DNA of 64,000 nucleotides from Aquarana catesbeiana (taxonomy: Eukaryota; Chordata; Amphibia; Anura; Ranidae): contig NC_133324.1 in the NCBI RefSeq assembly GCF_042186555.1, forward strand, positions 198,295,640 to 198,359,639, in the 5' to 3' direction. How positions within the stretch are numbered: the first letter of the stretch is position 1; each line of letters begins with the position of its first letter. The notes under the pieces are model-generated. The model saw nothing but the letters and a program-made list of their open reading frames with translations, was not told where the DNA came from and did not search any database. A program made the position numbers and the translations under genes. Positions 1 through 11,125 of the stretch are shown here, in pieces.

Positions 1-1060
1 TGGGGTAGCCCCCCAAAACACCTTGTCCCCATTTTGATGGGGACAAGGGCCTCATCCCCACAACCCTTGCCTGGTGGTTGTGGGGGTCTGTGGGCAGGGG
101 GCTTATTGGAATCTGGAAGCCCCTTTAACAAGGGGACCCCCAGATCCCAGCCCCCCCCCTGTGTGAAATGGTAAGGGGGGACTTGTACCCCTACCATTTC
201 ACAAAAAAAGTGTCAAAAATGTTAAAAATGACAAGAGACAGCTTTTGACAATTCCTTTATTTAAATGCTTCTTCTTTCTTCTATCTTCTATCTTCCTTCG
301 GTTTCTTCCTCCTACTTCTTCTTCTGGTTCTTCTGGTTCTCGGTTCTTCCTCCGGTTTTCTCGTCCGGAATCTTCCTCCATGGCGTATTCTTCCCTACTT
401 CTCCTTGGGCCGCTCCCCATCCATGATGGCAAAATGGGAGGCTCCCGCTGTGTGCCGCTTCTCGTCTTCTGACGCCCGCCCCCCTCTGACGCATTGTGGC
501 ATTCCCGTGATGTCAGAGGGGGCGGAGTCACTGGGTGGCCCCGCCCTCCATTATTTAAGAACCGTCAGAAGATGAGAAGCGGCGCACAGCGGGAGCCTCC
601 CATCATGGATGCAGAGCGGCCCAAGGAGAAGAAGGGAAGAAGACGCCGCGGAGGAAGATGCCGGACGAGAACACCGGAGGAGGAACCAGAAGAACCAGAA
701 GAAGAAGATGGAGGAAGAAACCGAAGGAAGATAGAAGATAGAAGAAAGAAGATAGAAGATAGAAGAAAGAAGAAGCATTTAAATAAAGGAATTGTCAAAA
801 ACTGTCTCTTGTCATGTTTAACATTTTTGACACTTTTTTTGTGAAATGGTAGGGGTACTTTTGTACCCCCTTACCATTTCACACAGGGGGGTGGGATCTG
901 GGGGTCACCTTGTTAAAGGGGGCTTCCAGATTCCGATAAGCCCCCCGCCCACAGACCCCCACAACCACTGGGCAAGGGTTGTGGGGATGAGGCCCTTGTC
1001 CCCATCAACATGGGGACAAGGTGTTTTGGGGCTACCCCAAAGCACCCTCCCAATGTTGAG
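1..1060. repeat. Large inverted repeat (foldback), arms about 475 bp
   Basis: The left arm (about 1-478) is the reverse complement of the right arm (about 563-1060). Matching modules in mirrored order are the AAGCACC/ACACCTTGTCCCC block, the TTAACAAGGGG block, the GTGAAATGGTA block, the TTGACAATTCCTTTATTTAA block and a long TTCTTC/GAAGAA-rich tract. The central spacer (479-562) contains its own small inverted repeat, CCCCTCTGAC with GTCAGAGGGG. The arms are strongly pyrimidine- or purine-biased between about 265 and 370 and between about 650 and 780. Confidence 0.85.
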
Positions 1061-1419
1061 GGCATGTGGCCTGGTACGGTTCGGGAGGGGGGGCGCTCTC
1101 GCGTCCCCCCTCTTTTCCTGCGGCCTGCCATGTTGCATGCTTGGATAAGGGTCTGGTATAGATTTTGAGGGGGACCCCACGCCATTTTTTTTTTAATTTT
1201 GGCGCGGGGTTCCCCTTAATATCCATACCAGAACTTAAGGGCCTGTTATGGAATTTGGGGGGACCCCCACGCATTTTTTTTTTTTAATATTGGTTTGGGG
1301 TTCCCCTTAATATTCATACCAGACCCAAAGGGCCTGGTAATAGACTGTGGGGGAATCCCGGGCCGTTTTTATCAATGAACTTTTATGTATATTGTCAGGA
1401 CCAACAATTCATTAATAGC

Positions 1420-1802
1420 CAGTGTCTTGCCGAGAAAGTTCCCCCGGCGGATAAGGACCCCACTGTACTGCGCATGCACTGCGCTTGCACAGTACGAACG
1501 ACTACGAAGTTGCCTAAAGTCTGCGCACTACATTCTGCCTTGAGTTCAGGTTCAAGCCTCACCATCCAAGTGGAGATAGACTAAAAATATGCCGAACGAA
1601 GCGAGGACGTGCCGGAAGCGTGGCGAGCGAAGCAAGCCCGCAAGGGGCCCTGTTACAGGCGCCCTGTACAGCTGACCGGTGTTCAGCTTTGGCTATTTTC
1701 AGCGACTCATACTGTGCAAGCACTGCGCCTGCGCAGTACACGGGAGTCCTTATCCGCCGGGGGGAACTTTCTTGGCAGAACTCCGGCACTAGCGCTAGCA
1801 CT
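1420..1802. mobile_element. Foldback MITE inserted in repeat copy A
   Basis: The ends are inverted: a block starting GCCGAGAAAGTTCCCCC near 1429 is mirrored by one ending GGGGGAACTTTCTTGGC near 1776, and both arms carry GGCGGATAAGGAC and its complement. The related repeat at 30040-31480 runs straight from its TTCATTA to TTTAAATGAC without this segment, so copy B serves as the empty site. No coding capacity is seen. Confidence 0.65.
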
Positions 1803-2214
1803 ATTAAATGACTTTTTTCTTCCTTTAGAAATTAAATTTTGTTGTCAAACTGTTCTAAACACGGGAAAAATGTGCCACTTTACAGGCATACTATAGACAA
1901 CCCCCAGGTACAAAATTTAAAGGAATATTACACTTTTATTGCTTCACTTTAAGCATTATTAAAATCACTTCTCCCGAAAAAACAGCCATTTTTAAAACTT
2001 TTTTGCCATTGATACATGTCCCCTGGGGCAGGAACCGGGTCCCCAAACACTTTTTATGACAATAACTTGCATATTAACCTTTAAAATTAGCACTTTTGAT
2101 TATTCATGTTCGTGTCCCATAGACTTTAACGGTGTTCGCACAAATTTTTTGTCTGTTCACATGTTCTGCTGCGAACCGAACAGGGGGGATGTTAAGCCCA
2201 TCCCTAGTTATCAT

Positions 2215-2775
2215 TGAGAATCATGGGGTACAACTTGTCAAGCAACTCGGAGGTCCAAAGTCGCCCAAATGTGAAACAAGTCATATATATTGTAATAGAA
2301 AGGAGCTCTCATTTACATCAGCAGAACAAATGCAGGAAGTGATGTGTGCACATGGGCCAGAAGCAAATGTGTGGGGATGCCAAACAAATCAATGAACCCC
2401 ACCCACACCAAATCTACCACATCCACCCCACATTGATTAAGCACAAGTACATATCATACCCTTATCCGGAAAATGAGCAGCACCTCCTCTTTGCTAAAGA
2501 GGGACCTTGCCATGTCCACCTAGATGGAGATCCTGACCAGCACAGGAACTTCCGGGTGATTACAATGACGTATTTCTGGGTCAGAATGCAAAATCACACT
2601 CTCTTGATCGCTGCTGTGAATATTTGATTGCAACCACTATTAGAATTTTATTATTTTTGTTTATTTGCAGATATGCAAATTTGTATTTCTACTTATGATA
2701 TTTAAAGGCGTTCAATAAGAAATGGTGTCCCTGAGTTAGCAGAGGTGATTGACAGAAACAAAAGGCCCAGTTTGA
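2215..2775. other. No recognisable feature
   Basis: The sequence looks single-copy at the level of this window. Short open frames at 2132-2395 and 2346-2627 show no domain and no convincing splice context. I see nothing I can name. Confidence 0.5.
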
Positions 2776-3371
2776 GCCCTGGTTCACTCTGACAGAGGGA
2801 GGAAATCATTCAGCTGAAATCACACACTTTCATTCCCGCATGTCAGTCCTGACTGCAGGGGGAATTTCAGAGACATCTATGCAAGTTTCAGCACTGATAT
2901 CAATACAAATTGCACCCCAAAGTCGCACCAATTAAAACAGTGCAATTGTCACCGCTTTGACATGTCATATCACACCAATGTGAACTAAAGCTGACACATA
3001 CAACACTGCCTATCCACCAGCTGAATTCATTACCTGCAATTCTCCACAGCTGTTATATATAAAGATTCCACCTTTATCATTAACTTGCAGGTGTGCAGAA
3101 GCCTAGGTTTACGTTGGAGCAATTTGTCATGCGATTTGAGAGATCAAATCGCATGACTATTGGCAGCAATGGCACTGTTCCAATCGATGCAACATTTTTT
3201 TTGTGGCGCCGCACCAATTTGCTAAAGTAGTTCCCGCACTACTTTTGCCGATTTCAGGTGCGACTTCACTAGATATTTGTGTATGAAATCACGCTGACCT
3301 TGCTACTTTGAAATCGTGCTACTTCAAGTGAAGTAGCGTGGTTTCAAAGTAGCATCAATGTGAACCAGGGC
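2776..3371. mobile_element. MITE with GCCCTGGTTCAC termini
   Basis: The left end GCCCTGGTTCAC (2776-2787) is the reverse complement of the right end GTGAACCAGGGC (3360-3371). Inside are two strong hairpins: about 3127-3158, where GTCATGCGATTTGA mirrors TCAAATCGCATGAC, and about 3299-3354, where TGCTACTTTGAAATC mirrors GGTTTCAAAGTAGCA. No protein is encoded. The superfamily is not clear from the ends. Confidence 0.65.
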
Positions 3372-4370
3372 AAAGAGATTAGTTTTTTTGGTGCACAAAT
3401 ACATATTGAAATAAAATATAAGAGATATTGCACTTTCCCAAAACCACCACCCACAAAAACTAAAGAGAAAGAAAAAAAAAAAAAAAAACACACCACAACA
3501 AAGCTTAATGATGTACTTTTATTTTACCAGCAGAAAAACAAAAACAAGAAAAATTTACATAAATTTACTAGCTTCAAAAAAATTTGGACAGGATATATGG
3601 TGCTACATTTAGCAATGAGATTTTAAGGGCCCTGCTCATAGGAGCTTACAATCTAAAATTTGACAAAACCTTAGAGTGGACACAGCTTTAATTTCAGTGT
3701 ATAACGGGCAACACATCACATTTTTATCTGCAAGATTATAGAAACATACTTAACAGTCATTCTTACAAAGCATTCCAACACAAAAGACTTATTCAAAACA
3801 CCCACCACCAGCCAACAATCCACATATACATACATTGGTGACCATGTTCTGCTGGAAGCTGCATTTCGTTGTACACGATTAAACAACAAGATCAAAAAGA
3901 GTAGGTCAGCAGATGCTTCCAAACGATGTTTGCATGATCAGACAGGAACAATACACGCACAACATTGACAGCATGGCCACATAAAACCACTTTTGACTGA
4001 AAAAATGCACAAGAATTTCATCAAATCTCCCAATATCATTCCTTCTCCCCCACAAATCACAGCAAAAAACCTGACCTTCTCAGGCCAAACGAACCCCCCT
4101 ACTGTAGGCCTTTATATAATAGAGGTTGTATTGTTAGCACACTAACACACCCAATAGAAGTACAAGCCCACCAGTATCTTTCAATCTGTCTCTTCATGTA
4201 TGTCTAAGGTGATTGCACCTGATGAGCAGGAACACATAATACTATTCGCAACTGTGTTAGCCCTTGGCTATGTGCATCAAATCTCCAACTACAGGACAAA
4301 GATCAAAGTCCATTTGCATCCACATAAACAAAGCAACAGTTTTCTTAGCATATGTACCCGTGCAGTGTAA
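3372..4370. other. AT-rich sequence, no gene seen
   Basis: Contains an A-rich tract near 3470-3490 and a short module (GGAGCTTACAATCTAAA near 3640) that resembles part of a dispersed repeat. No supported gene, RNA or complete element. Confidence 0.5.
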
Positions 4371-4379
4371 ACCCTAAAA

Positions 4380-4664
4380 TTTGAAATGTCCAAGTCCCTG
4401 TGCATGATTAGTGCTAATAAACATTAACATCAGTCCCTGGCTGCAATGAGCTTCCAATCTAAAGTCCAAAATTAACTTTCTTACATTAGAACCTATTTCG
4501 ACAGGAGACAAATAGAATGCCAGCATGTCTTTGGATTGTGGTGAGAAACCCACAAAGGGAGAACATATAAACTTCAACACAAGGATTAGCATGTTGGGGA
4601 ATTGAACCAACATCCCAGGTGCTGCTAGACAGAACTGCTACCCACTTAGCCACCAGGCAGCCCC
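4380..4664 (-). mobile_element. tRNA-headed SINE fragment
   Basis: Read on the minus strand, 4664 to about 4600 looks like a degenerate tRNA head: an A-box-like TGGCTAAGTGGGTAGCAG is followed by a B-box-like GGTTCAATTCC. The body then continues into a module containing the complement of CTTCCAATCTAAAG. This order is that of a tRNA-derived SINE. The exact family was not identified. Confidence 0.5.
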
Positions 4665-4737
4665 GCACATGTTCTCTGCATCTCTGTGGTGTGAACCAGC
4701 CCTAAGTCCATAGGCATGCTCAGTGTCACAAGCAATA

Positions 4738-5651
4738 TACAATGTATTGGCCTAAGTATTGGGACACCTGCCTTTAAACGCACATGAACTGTAATGGCAT
4801 CCCAGTATTAGTATTGGGTTCAAAACTCATTTGGCCCACCCTTTGCAGCTATAACAGCTTCAACTCTCCTTGTCCACAAGGTTTAGGAGTGTGTCTATGG
4901 GAATGTTTGACCATTATTCCAGGTGCATTTGTGAGGTCAGGCACTGATGTTGGACGAGAAGGCCTGACCTAAAGTCTCCTCTCTAATTCATCCCCAAGGT
5001 GTTCTTTTGTGTTGAGATCAGGACTCTGTCCAGGCCTGTCAAGTTCCTCCACCCCAGACTCCCTTCATCCATGTCTTTATGGACCTTGCTTTGTGCACTG
5101 GTCCAAATGATTTGGTGGAGGGGGGATTATGATGTGGGGTTGTTTTTCAGGGGTTGGGCTTGCCTCTTAGTTCCAGTTAAGGGAACTCTTAAGGTGTCAG
5201 CATGCCAAGACATTTTGGACAATTACATGCTCCCAACTTTGTGGGAACAGATTGGGGAAAGCCCCTTCCTGTTCCAACATGACTGCACACCAGTGCACAA
5301 AGCAAGGTCCATAATGACATGGATGAGCAAGTTTGGGGTGGAAAAACTTGACTGGCCTGCATAGAGTCCTGGCCTCAACCCAATAGAAAACCCTTTGGCT
5401 GAATTAGAGTAGAGACTGTGAGCCAGGCCTTCTCATCCAACATCAGTGCCTGGCCTCACAAATGCACTTCTGGAAGAATGATTAAACATTCCCATAGGCA
5501 CACTAAACCTTGTGGACAGCCTTCCCAGAAGCTGTTCTAGCTGCAAAGGGTGGGCCAAATCAAATTTTAACCGTACAGACTAAGACTGGGCTGCCATTAA
5601 AGTTCATGTGTGTAAAGGCAGGTGTCCCAATACTTTTGGCTAAATAGTGTA
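4738..5651 (+). mobile_element. Tc1-like transposon, internally deleted, long TIRs
   Basis: The left end (AAGTATTGGGACACCTGCCT near 4754) is mirrored at the right end (AGGCAGGTGTCCCAATACTT near 5617), and the inverted similarity extends inward about 230 bp, through the GTTGGACGAGAAGGCCTG block near 4950 and its complement near 5430. The element is about 0.9 kb, short for a 1.3-1.7 kb Tc1 element, and keeps only the C-terminal half of a transposase. It is flanked by TA at both tips as expected for Tc1. Confidence 0.85.
5060..5420 (+). pseudogene. Tc1-like transposase, C-terminal remnant
   Basis: The frame around 5140-5365 encodes the C-terminal DDE half of a Tc1 transposase. A segment reading PFLFQHDCTPVHKA matches the family's second catalytic aspartate block (QHDxxPxH). 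It is followed by the WPA block, an in-frame TAG near 5362, and then SPGLNPIEN, the block that carries the third acidic residue. The helix-turn-helix DNA-binding domain and first catalytic aspartate are missing. It cannot encode an active enzyme. Confidence 0.8.
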
Positions 5652-5689
5652 TCTGGAATAGACTTACAATGGTGGTGGAACCCCCCTAC

Positions 5690-5836
5690 ACATAAATACT
5701 ACATTTAGACATAGTTAAAGGACCTGGGAGATGAGACAACTTCTCTACATGAATCAACATGGTTGAGATTTGAACCAAGACCCTCAGGGATACTAAGCAG
5801 AAGTTTTAATCTCTAAGCCACAGAGCTGCCATGTTC
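5690..5836 (-). mobile_element. tRNA-headed SINE fragment
   Basis: On the minus strand the sequence from 5834 reads like a degenerate tRNA head, with an A-box-like TGTGGCTTAGAGATTA and a B-box-like GGTTCAAATCTC, similar in layout to the copy at 4380-4664. Degenerate and incomplete. Confidence 0.4.
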
Positions 5837-5839
5837 AAG

Positions 5840-6455
5840 AACCTCCTACACATAACTACACATAAAAACACATAAAAACAAATAAATACTGCATTTCTTT
5901 GGACATACAAGTGATGGAATTACATTACTCAAGAGTTATTCTTCTTGATTTATTCTGTGATATTTGGTGTTTTTTTGTGGGTGAGAGTAGAATATTACCC
6001 TCAATTTTTTGGGAATTACATTTTAATTTCTGATGTTGGTACACATATCACATTTTTGGGCTCAAATTATGAATATTTGGAAATAATAAAAAGCACAAAA
6101 AATTGTGATTCATTTTAAATTTGCATCAGCAATGGTATTGTTTGTGGATTATAAAGACACCTGTGTGAGTTTGGGTAAAGATTGTTGTGAGATGGAGAGT
6201 AACAAGTGAAAGTGAAAATGACAGAGAAAAATATATTTTACCAAAACATCAAAACATTCCACATTCTAGCGTTCTTAAAATCAAAATATTTTAGGTAGAA
6301 GCAACAATGTTGCAAAGGAAAATTTATTTTACATAAAGATACGTTTCATCTTAACATTAAAAGGTTTTTTTTTGTGAAAGATAGAATTGTTCCATTAGAA
6401 TCAATGGCTGAAACTTCAATTGGACTAAAATAGAGCAGATTTTCACGTAAAAAAA
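5840..6455. other. AT-rich sequence, no feature recognised
   Basis: No open frame, RNA or repeat boundary that I can support. Short direct repeats of CATAAAAACA near 5860-5880 are the only visible structure. Confidence 0.5.
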
Positions 6456-6459
6456 AATG

Positions 6460-6960
6460 CTCTCTAATTAGCTCTCATTTTGGTATTTACTATAGCGCCG
6501 GCTAAAAAAGACACTTGAGTTAAAATGAGAGTTATTTTCAGGTCTGAGCATGCTCAGTTGTGTTGGCACCTAGTTGTCCAAAACGGGGAATTTTTCACTT
6601 CTCGGACTTTTAAAGATATTTTAGTGTAGAAATCACTTTTTCACACAGTTTAAAAGCAGATTATCTTTAAATAATATACCACATATTTCAGTACCATTTA
6701 GGCAATTATATCATGCTCTAAATATTATTTCCATGTGCACTACTCCAGGTTTTAGCAGAGTAAGGGTTTGGGCTTTATTTGGTTTCAGGGAACTATAGTA
6801 AATTCGATTTTGGGAGTATTTTCTCACCAGCGCTATAGTGAATACCGTTTTAGTGTTAATTAGCGCTAATTACCGCGAATTAACGCTAATTAGCGCTATT
6901 AGCTTTTATACTATTATCTTACAATAGTATAATGACAGCTGCTAGCACTAATCACGTCCC
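6460..6960. repeat. Dispersed repeat with TTAGCGCTAATT palindromes
   Basis: Blocks with AGCGCC/AGCGCT and the words TATAGCG, ACTATAG and TTAATTAGCGCTAATT recur in inverted form, notably 6855-6900 and a hairpin near 6910-6930 (TACTATTATCTTACAATAGTA). The layout suggests a degraded MITE, but I could not place its ends. Confidence 0.4.
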
Positions 6961-6982
6961 ATACTAATGTGTAAGAATCACA

Positions 6983-7112
6983 GATAAATAAATAAATCAT
7001 GTGCTGCGCTTTCCCTTTAATGATCTGCTGAACCTGCAGCAAAAAACCTAAAAAACAAAATTGTATTGCAGATCATTAAGGGGATAGCGCAGCACATGAT
7101 TTATTTATTTTT
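6983..7112. repeat. Hairpin with 43-bp arms
   Basis: The left arm (about 6985-7030: AAATCATGTGCTGCGC, then a TTTAATGATCTGC block) is mirrored by the right arm (about 7067-7110: GCAGATCATTAA, then GCGCAGCACATGATTT), with a 36-bp loop. The arms differ at only a few bases. This has the form of a small foldback element; no gene is present. Confidence 0.75.
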
Positions 7113-7114
7113 TT

Positions 7115-7655
7115 GATCACTATGTAGAGTTGCAATAAAAAGTATGTGAACCCTTTTGGAATGATATGGATTTCTGCACAAATTGTTTTTTTTTTTTTAT
7201 CACTATGTAGAGTTGCAATAAAAAGTATGTGAACCCTTTTGGAATGATATGGATTTGTGCGAGGCATCATTCACATCAGGCAATGCTTCTTGTGAAAAGC
7301 AAACCCAGAACTGGTGTGTGTTTTTTATAGGGCAGGGCAGCTGTAACCAACACCTCCAATCTCATCTTATTGATTGGACTCCAGTTGGCTGACACCTCAC
7401 TCCAATTAGCTCTTGGAGATCTCATTAGTCTAGGGGTTCACATACTTTTTCCACCTGCACTGTGAATGTTTACATGGTGTGTTCAATAAAAACATGGTAA
7501 CATTTAATTCTTTGTGCTATTAGTTTAAGCAGACTGTGATTGTCTATTGTTGTGACTTAGATGAAGATCAGATCACATTTTATGGCCAATTTATGCAGAA
7601 ATCCATATCATTCCAAAAGGGTTCACATACTTTTTATTGCAACTGTATTTGAAAA
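7115..7655. mobile_element. Non-autonomous Tc1/mariner element with duplicated left end
   Basis: The terminal word GTTGCAATAAAAAGTATGTG followed by AACCCTTTTGGAATGATATGG occurs near 7128-7172 and again near 7213-7257, and its reverse complement lies at the right end near 7595-7645. The left terminus has therefore been duplicated in tandem with a period of about 80 bp. No transposase frame survives. The tip sequence matches a widespread vertebrate non-autonomous Tc1-type family as I recall it. Confidence 0.75.
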
Positions 7656-7659
7656 AAGG

Positions 7660-8377
7660 TAATAAATACAGCATTACTTTAGAAAAAAAGACATTAACTA
7701 GCCTCCCAAAAAAACGTATGGTGATGTAAATTCAACATCAATCATGACGTCCAATAATGTATGTCCAGTGTCCATCACAATGAGTGATGTCCGCTGATAT
7801 GACAATACTTTCCTGCCATTATTCCTTTTGTACATTACAGTTCAATGGTGCTTCTGGAATGTGCACAACAGGGCTAGGGAACATGGGTGAGGTACTTGAC
7901 AAAAGTTCAACATTATTCCAAAGTGCAAATGACTTGGGTTTGTATTGAACTCATGTTCAACCATTAACCGAAGATCATCCTTACTCTCAACCAAGATTTG
8001 TCTTCTATTTAAAAATCTGTAAATTTTATGAAAGGTTCACAGTGTACTTTTAACAGTAGTGGATTTCTAAAAAAACTGCTGGTTCTTGTTAAAGATTAAA
8101 GCGCATAGCTACTCTACAATAGCTAAGGTCAGGACCACCAGCCTATATCTTATATATATTTTAGTGGGTTTGTTTATTAAAATTGTAATAATATGAGCTC
8201 CAATCAAACAGCTTACTACACAGTTTATGGGTACTGTCTTACCAGCAGCATGTACAGTACAGGTGCTGTTTTACCTGCCAAAGAATTTGGATCTCAGTTT
8301 AGCCAGCCCTAGGATTTACACAGCTCTAACAGACAACAGAGATAGGTTGGTGACATTACTTTTTTCTTTTGTTGCAG
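7660..8377. other. No recognisable feature
   Basis: Apparently single-copy, AT-rich sequence upstream of a possible exon. No supported gene or element. Confidence 0.5.
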
Positions 8378-8481
8378 TTGGGGGACAAGGAACTTGATAC
8401 TCCTGTAAATGTTGGTTCTCGCAGAAGACCTCAGAGGAGGACTTCTCAGGCTTGGCGTAGTGGCGTTTAATGGAAGAAAGG
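8378..8481 (+). other. Possible host exon (weak), stop inside
   Basis: A pyrimidine-rich acceptor (TTTTCTTTTGTTGCAG) ends at 8377 and a good donor (GGTAAGTATA) follows 8481. One frame is open from the first base for 30 codons, with an arginine-rich stretch SRRRPQRRTSQAWRSGV, then TAA at 8468-8470. If real it would be a final coding or poison exon with an unusual downstream donor. The other two frames close quickly. No homology was recognised. Confidence 0.25.
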
Positions 8482-8489
8482 GTAAGTAT

Positions 8490-9654
8490 ACTGTATGTTT
8501 CCTTTTTCACACATACATAATTTTTAGGATTTTTTTCTAGTGGAAATATTTGAAAACAAGGGGGCACAAAACGTTTTCATGCTCAAGGAAGCTAAAACAC
8601 AATCTTATTATAATCTATCAATGTACCTTCTCCTACTTTGGGTCCCACATTGGGGCCCTGTTTGGCAAATGTCCCTTCCTTTGTTAAAATACAGTATATG
8701 TATGTATTAAAGTCTGTTTGTGCATCACAAAATGCTTCTTCCTTTTTGTCCTGTTAAATATTGAAGGTGTCTGGCTATATCTTCTCAATAAGTGCACAAA
8801 AAGTCCTGTGTACTCTGTCGTATTGTCTCAAGCAGTGTTATTAGTTCTGCTCATTTCAGCTCTGCTAACTATAAAACACACTCTCAGTAGGTGTGTTACT
8901 GGTAGGATCACCAGGTGAAAAAAAAGAAAAAGCCTGAGAAAGAAAACAAATGCAGTCACCACATTTAGAACTGCATTGTGTAATATGTTACATATTTGTT
9001 TGTGGATTTAGATCCACTTTAACTGCAGTTTACAAAGCAAGAAAGATTACCAGTAACTAATGTTATTTTTACTTTAAACCAATGACATATCCTCTATCTT
9101 CTTTATTCTTGTTACAAGGCTGATAACACATTCTTTTGCATTAATGAGCCTGGAGTTATCCCCTGCCAGTGTGTTTCATTGCGTTCTGGTGTCTTGTAAT
9201 TATTGATTTATGCAATAGAAACCAGCACTGATCTCAGCAAGCCAGTTGTAAGCATGCTTTTTTTTCAGGAATGCAATGTTATGTTCCAGTAAATGTTGGA
9301 AAAGATCTGAAAAAGTCCTCTCCCTCTAGGATATCTTCAAAGGGATTAGGACTACAAAAAATTAAGAATGCAATATGAATTGAGTGGGTCTACACAGAGA
9401 GAGAGACAAACAGTAACTTTGAAACAGATGCTTATAGAAAAAAAATGGCATTTATTATTCTGTGCCTGCAGATATTTTCCCATAAGGCTGATAGTGAAAA
9501 AAAGGAAAATTAATTTTTGTAATAACATTCATTTGCAGATCAAACATGTGGAACAATGTAGGGAACACAGAAGGTAAGGTAAAAGAAAGAGATTCAGTGA
9601 AGAGATGGTAAATGAATTACAGTAAATAGAACTCATAACAGTAGTTCCATTACC
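8490..9654. other. No recognisable feature
   Basis: AT-rich sequence. A 36-bp stretch at 9539-9574 has acceptor-like and donor-like flanks but is too short to support. The frame at 9368-9577 has no recognisable domain. Confidence 0.4.
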
Positions 9655-10290
9655 AACAACATCCATAGGCATGCACAGAGGGTGTGCCAGGTGTGCCTGG
9701 GCACACCCTAAACACTACATGTGGTGCTGATTCCCCTTACTGCCCAGGCTTCCCCCGTGTTGCCCCCCCCTGCTACGGGCTTCCTTTCTCTCCTCTCCCC
9801 CCAGCTGCTAAGGGGGATGTTTCAGGATGAAGAGTGGGGGAAGGGGCTAGTAAATATGTCATTTACCAGCACCTTCCTTTTCTAAATGAACACAGTGAAC
9901 ACACTCAATTACTGTGTTCATTCATAACTGTAGTTTAGTAAACTGTGTTTACCATGCTTCCGTTTGTGCATGAACAGGAAGCCGCTCAGCACAAAGCACT
10001 TTCCATTCACTCGCAGTCCTGTGTACAGTGCTGGAACAAGATCATCCAGTGCCCACAGCAAAGATACTAAACTGAAACCCCCCCACCCTTCCTTTAGGGT
10101 TAGGGTTAGCAGTGATGCCACTGTCACTACTCCTGTGAGCCTTGTAGCAGAAGCATGTGGCACAGGGAGCCCCCATCCCTGCAATAAACCATTGTGCCCA
10201 GGGCAGTTGCCCCTCCTGCCCACTCCTTGTCCTTGCCCTGCTTGTGAAGCTGCAGAGAAAGGCATGTGTGTTTGAGCTTTGGGGTGCACA
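9655..10290. repeat. Ranid-type interspersed repeat (GGTGTGCCAGGTGTGCC head)
   Basis: Begins with a GC-rich head, GGTGTGCCAGGTGTGCCTGG near 9680, that I recognise as a common dispersed frog repeat, and continues through a C-rich stretch to a segment with GTGCCCAGGGCAGTTGCC near 10200. Open frames on both strands at 9918-10325 mirror each other and lack domains. A short TTAGGGTTAGGGTTAG near 10097 is too small to be telomeric. Confidence 0.5.
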
Positions 10291-10299
10291 CCTATGACA

Positions 10300-11125
10300 A
10301 CATCAACACTATTATCAGAGATCATTAAACATCATATTTCACTAACAAGCAGCCCAGTTTACTCCTGTGATCCACTCTATGGTGTGAATGTCTTGTGGGA
10401 TTAGGAAGTTTTCTCACTATGGGCTTGTATAGAGTTACAACAAGGCATACCATGGACAGTCCATAGACCACTATAATTTCAGACTTTTTTGTTCCACCTT
10501 CATTCAAAAAAGAGATAAAACTGGCTCTTTGCCTGTTGGGGTTTACCCAGCGTATATATTTATTTTTGTAGTACTCGCTGGTGTATAATTTTTATTTTTG
10601 CATTTTATGATGCTTATATCTCCTGATAAAGCCACCAAGTGACAAAATATATTCAGATTAGGGTTCTGGGGCTTATTTGAATATAATTGCTTCACTTATG
10701 TTTGGAGATGTATTAAAGGAGTAGGGGAAATAGGGACAGCTAGGGTCCCTTGGGACTAGAGATGTAAATGTTCATGAAATTTTGAAGCCATGGTGAAAAA
10801 ACATATTTCTCCTGTTTTCTTACAGAAAAATCGAAATTTTCAAAAAAAAAAAAAAAAAAATGAAAAACATTCAGTGGGGAGTAGTTTTTCAAATTGAAAG
10901 TCATGTTGTCACATTGGGAATATGTATATAAAAACAATATGCTTGAAAAAAAAAAGTACAGCTTATTCAGTAAATAATTTTTTTATTACAAATGGAATAA
11001 CAAGACTGTATAGGTTAAAAACATTTCACCTATACATGAGAACCGGTAAGAGGAGGAGGAAAAGAAAGGAGGAGGAAAAAAAAAACAGACCAGACTATAC
11101 ATTTTGCTGTGATCTCCTGGTTTGT
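10300..11125. other. AT-rich sequence with A-runs, no gene
   Basis: Contains an A-run near 10843-10860, another near 10946, and a purine-rich tract near 11050-11085. No gene or complete element was recognised. Confidence 0.5.

Larger units (their letters stand above)
1..2210 (+). repeat. Ranid-type interspersed repeat, copy A
   Basis: This is the longest copy of a repeat seen again at 30040-31480 and, reversed, at 62487-64000. Shared landmarks include the palindromic module reading GTGAAATGGTAGGGGTAC, the run TTAAAGGGGGCTTCCAGATT, and the right-hand part reading CATGTCCCCTGGGGC then a GTTCGC-rich end near 2130-2190. The first 1060 bases form a large inverted repeat (separate entry), and a separate foldback element sits at about 1420-1802. 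Short open frames here fall in inverted arms and simple sequence and do not look coding. The family name is not known to me; assignment to ranid frogs is from recognition of the sequence, not a search. Confidence 0.7.

Noticed and set aside
199..844. Open frames on both strands rich in Glu/Arg or Ser/Phe
   Set aside because: They are translations of mirrored purine/pyrimidine tracts in the inverted repeat and recur in copy C without conserved protein sequence.
9539..9574. 36-bp microexon-like segment
   Set aside because: Splice-like words on both sides but far too short, with no related peptide or neighbouring exon.
10095..10115. TTAGGGTTAGGGTTAG telomere-like words
   Set aside because: Only about two and a half units inside a dispersed repeat; no support for an interstitial telomere.
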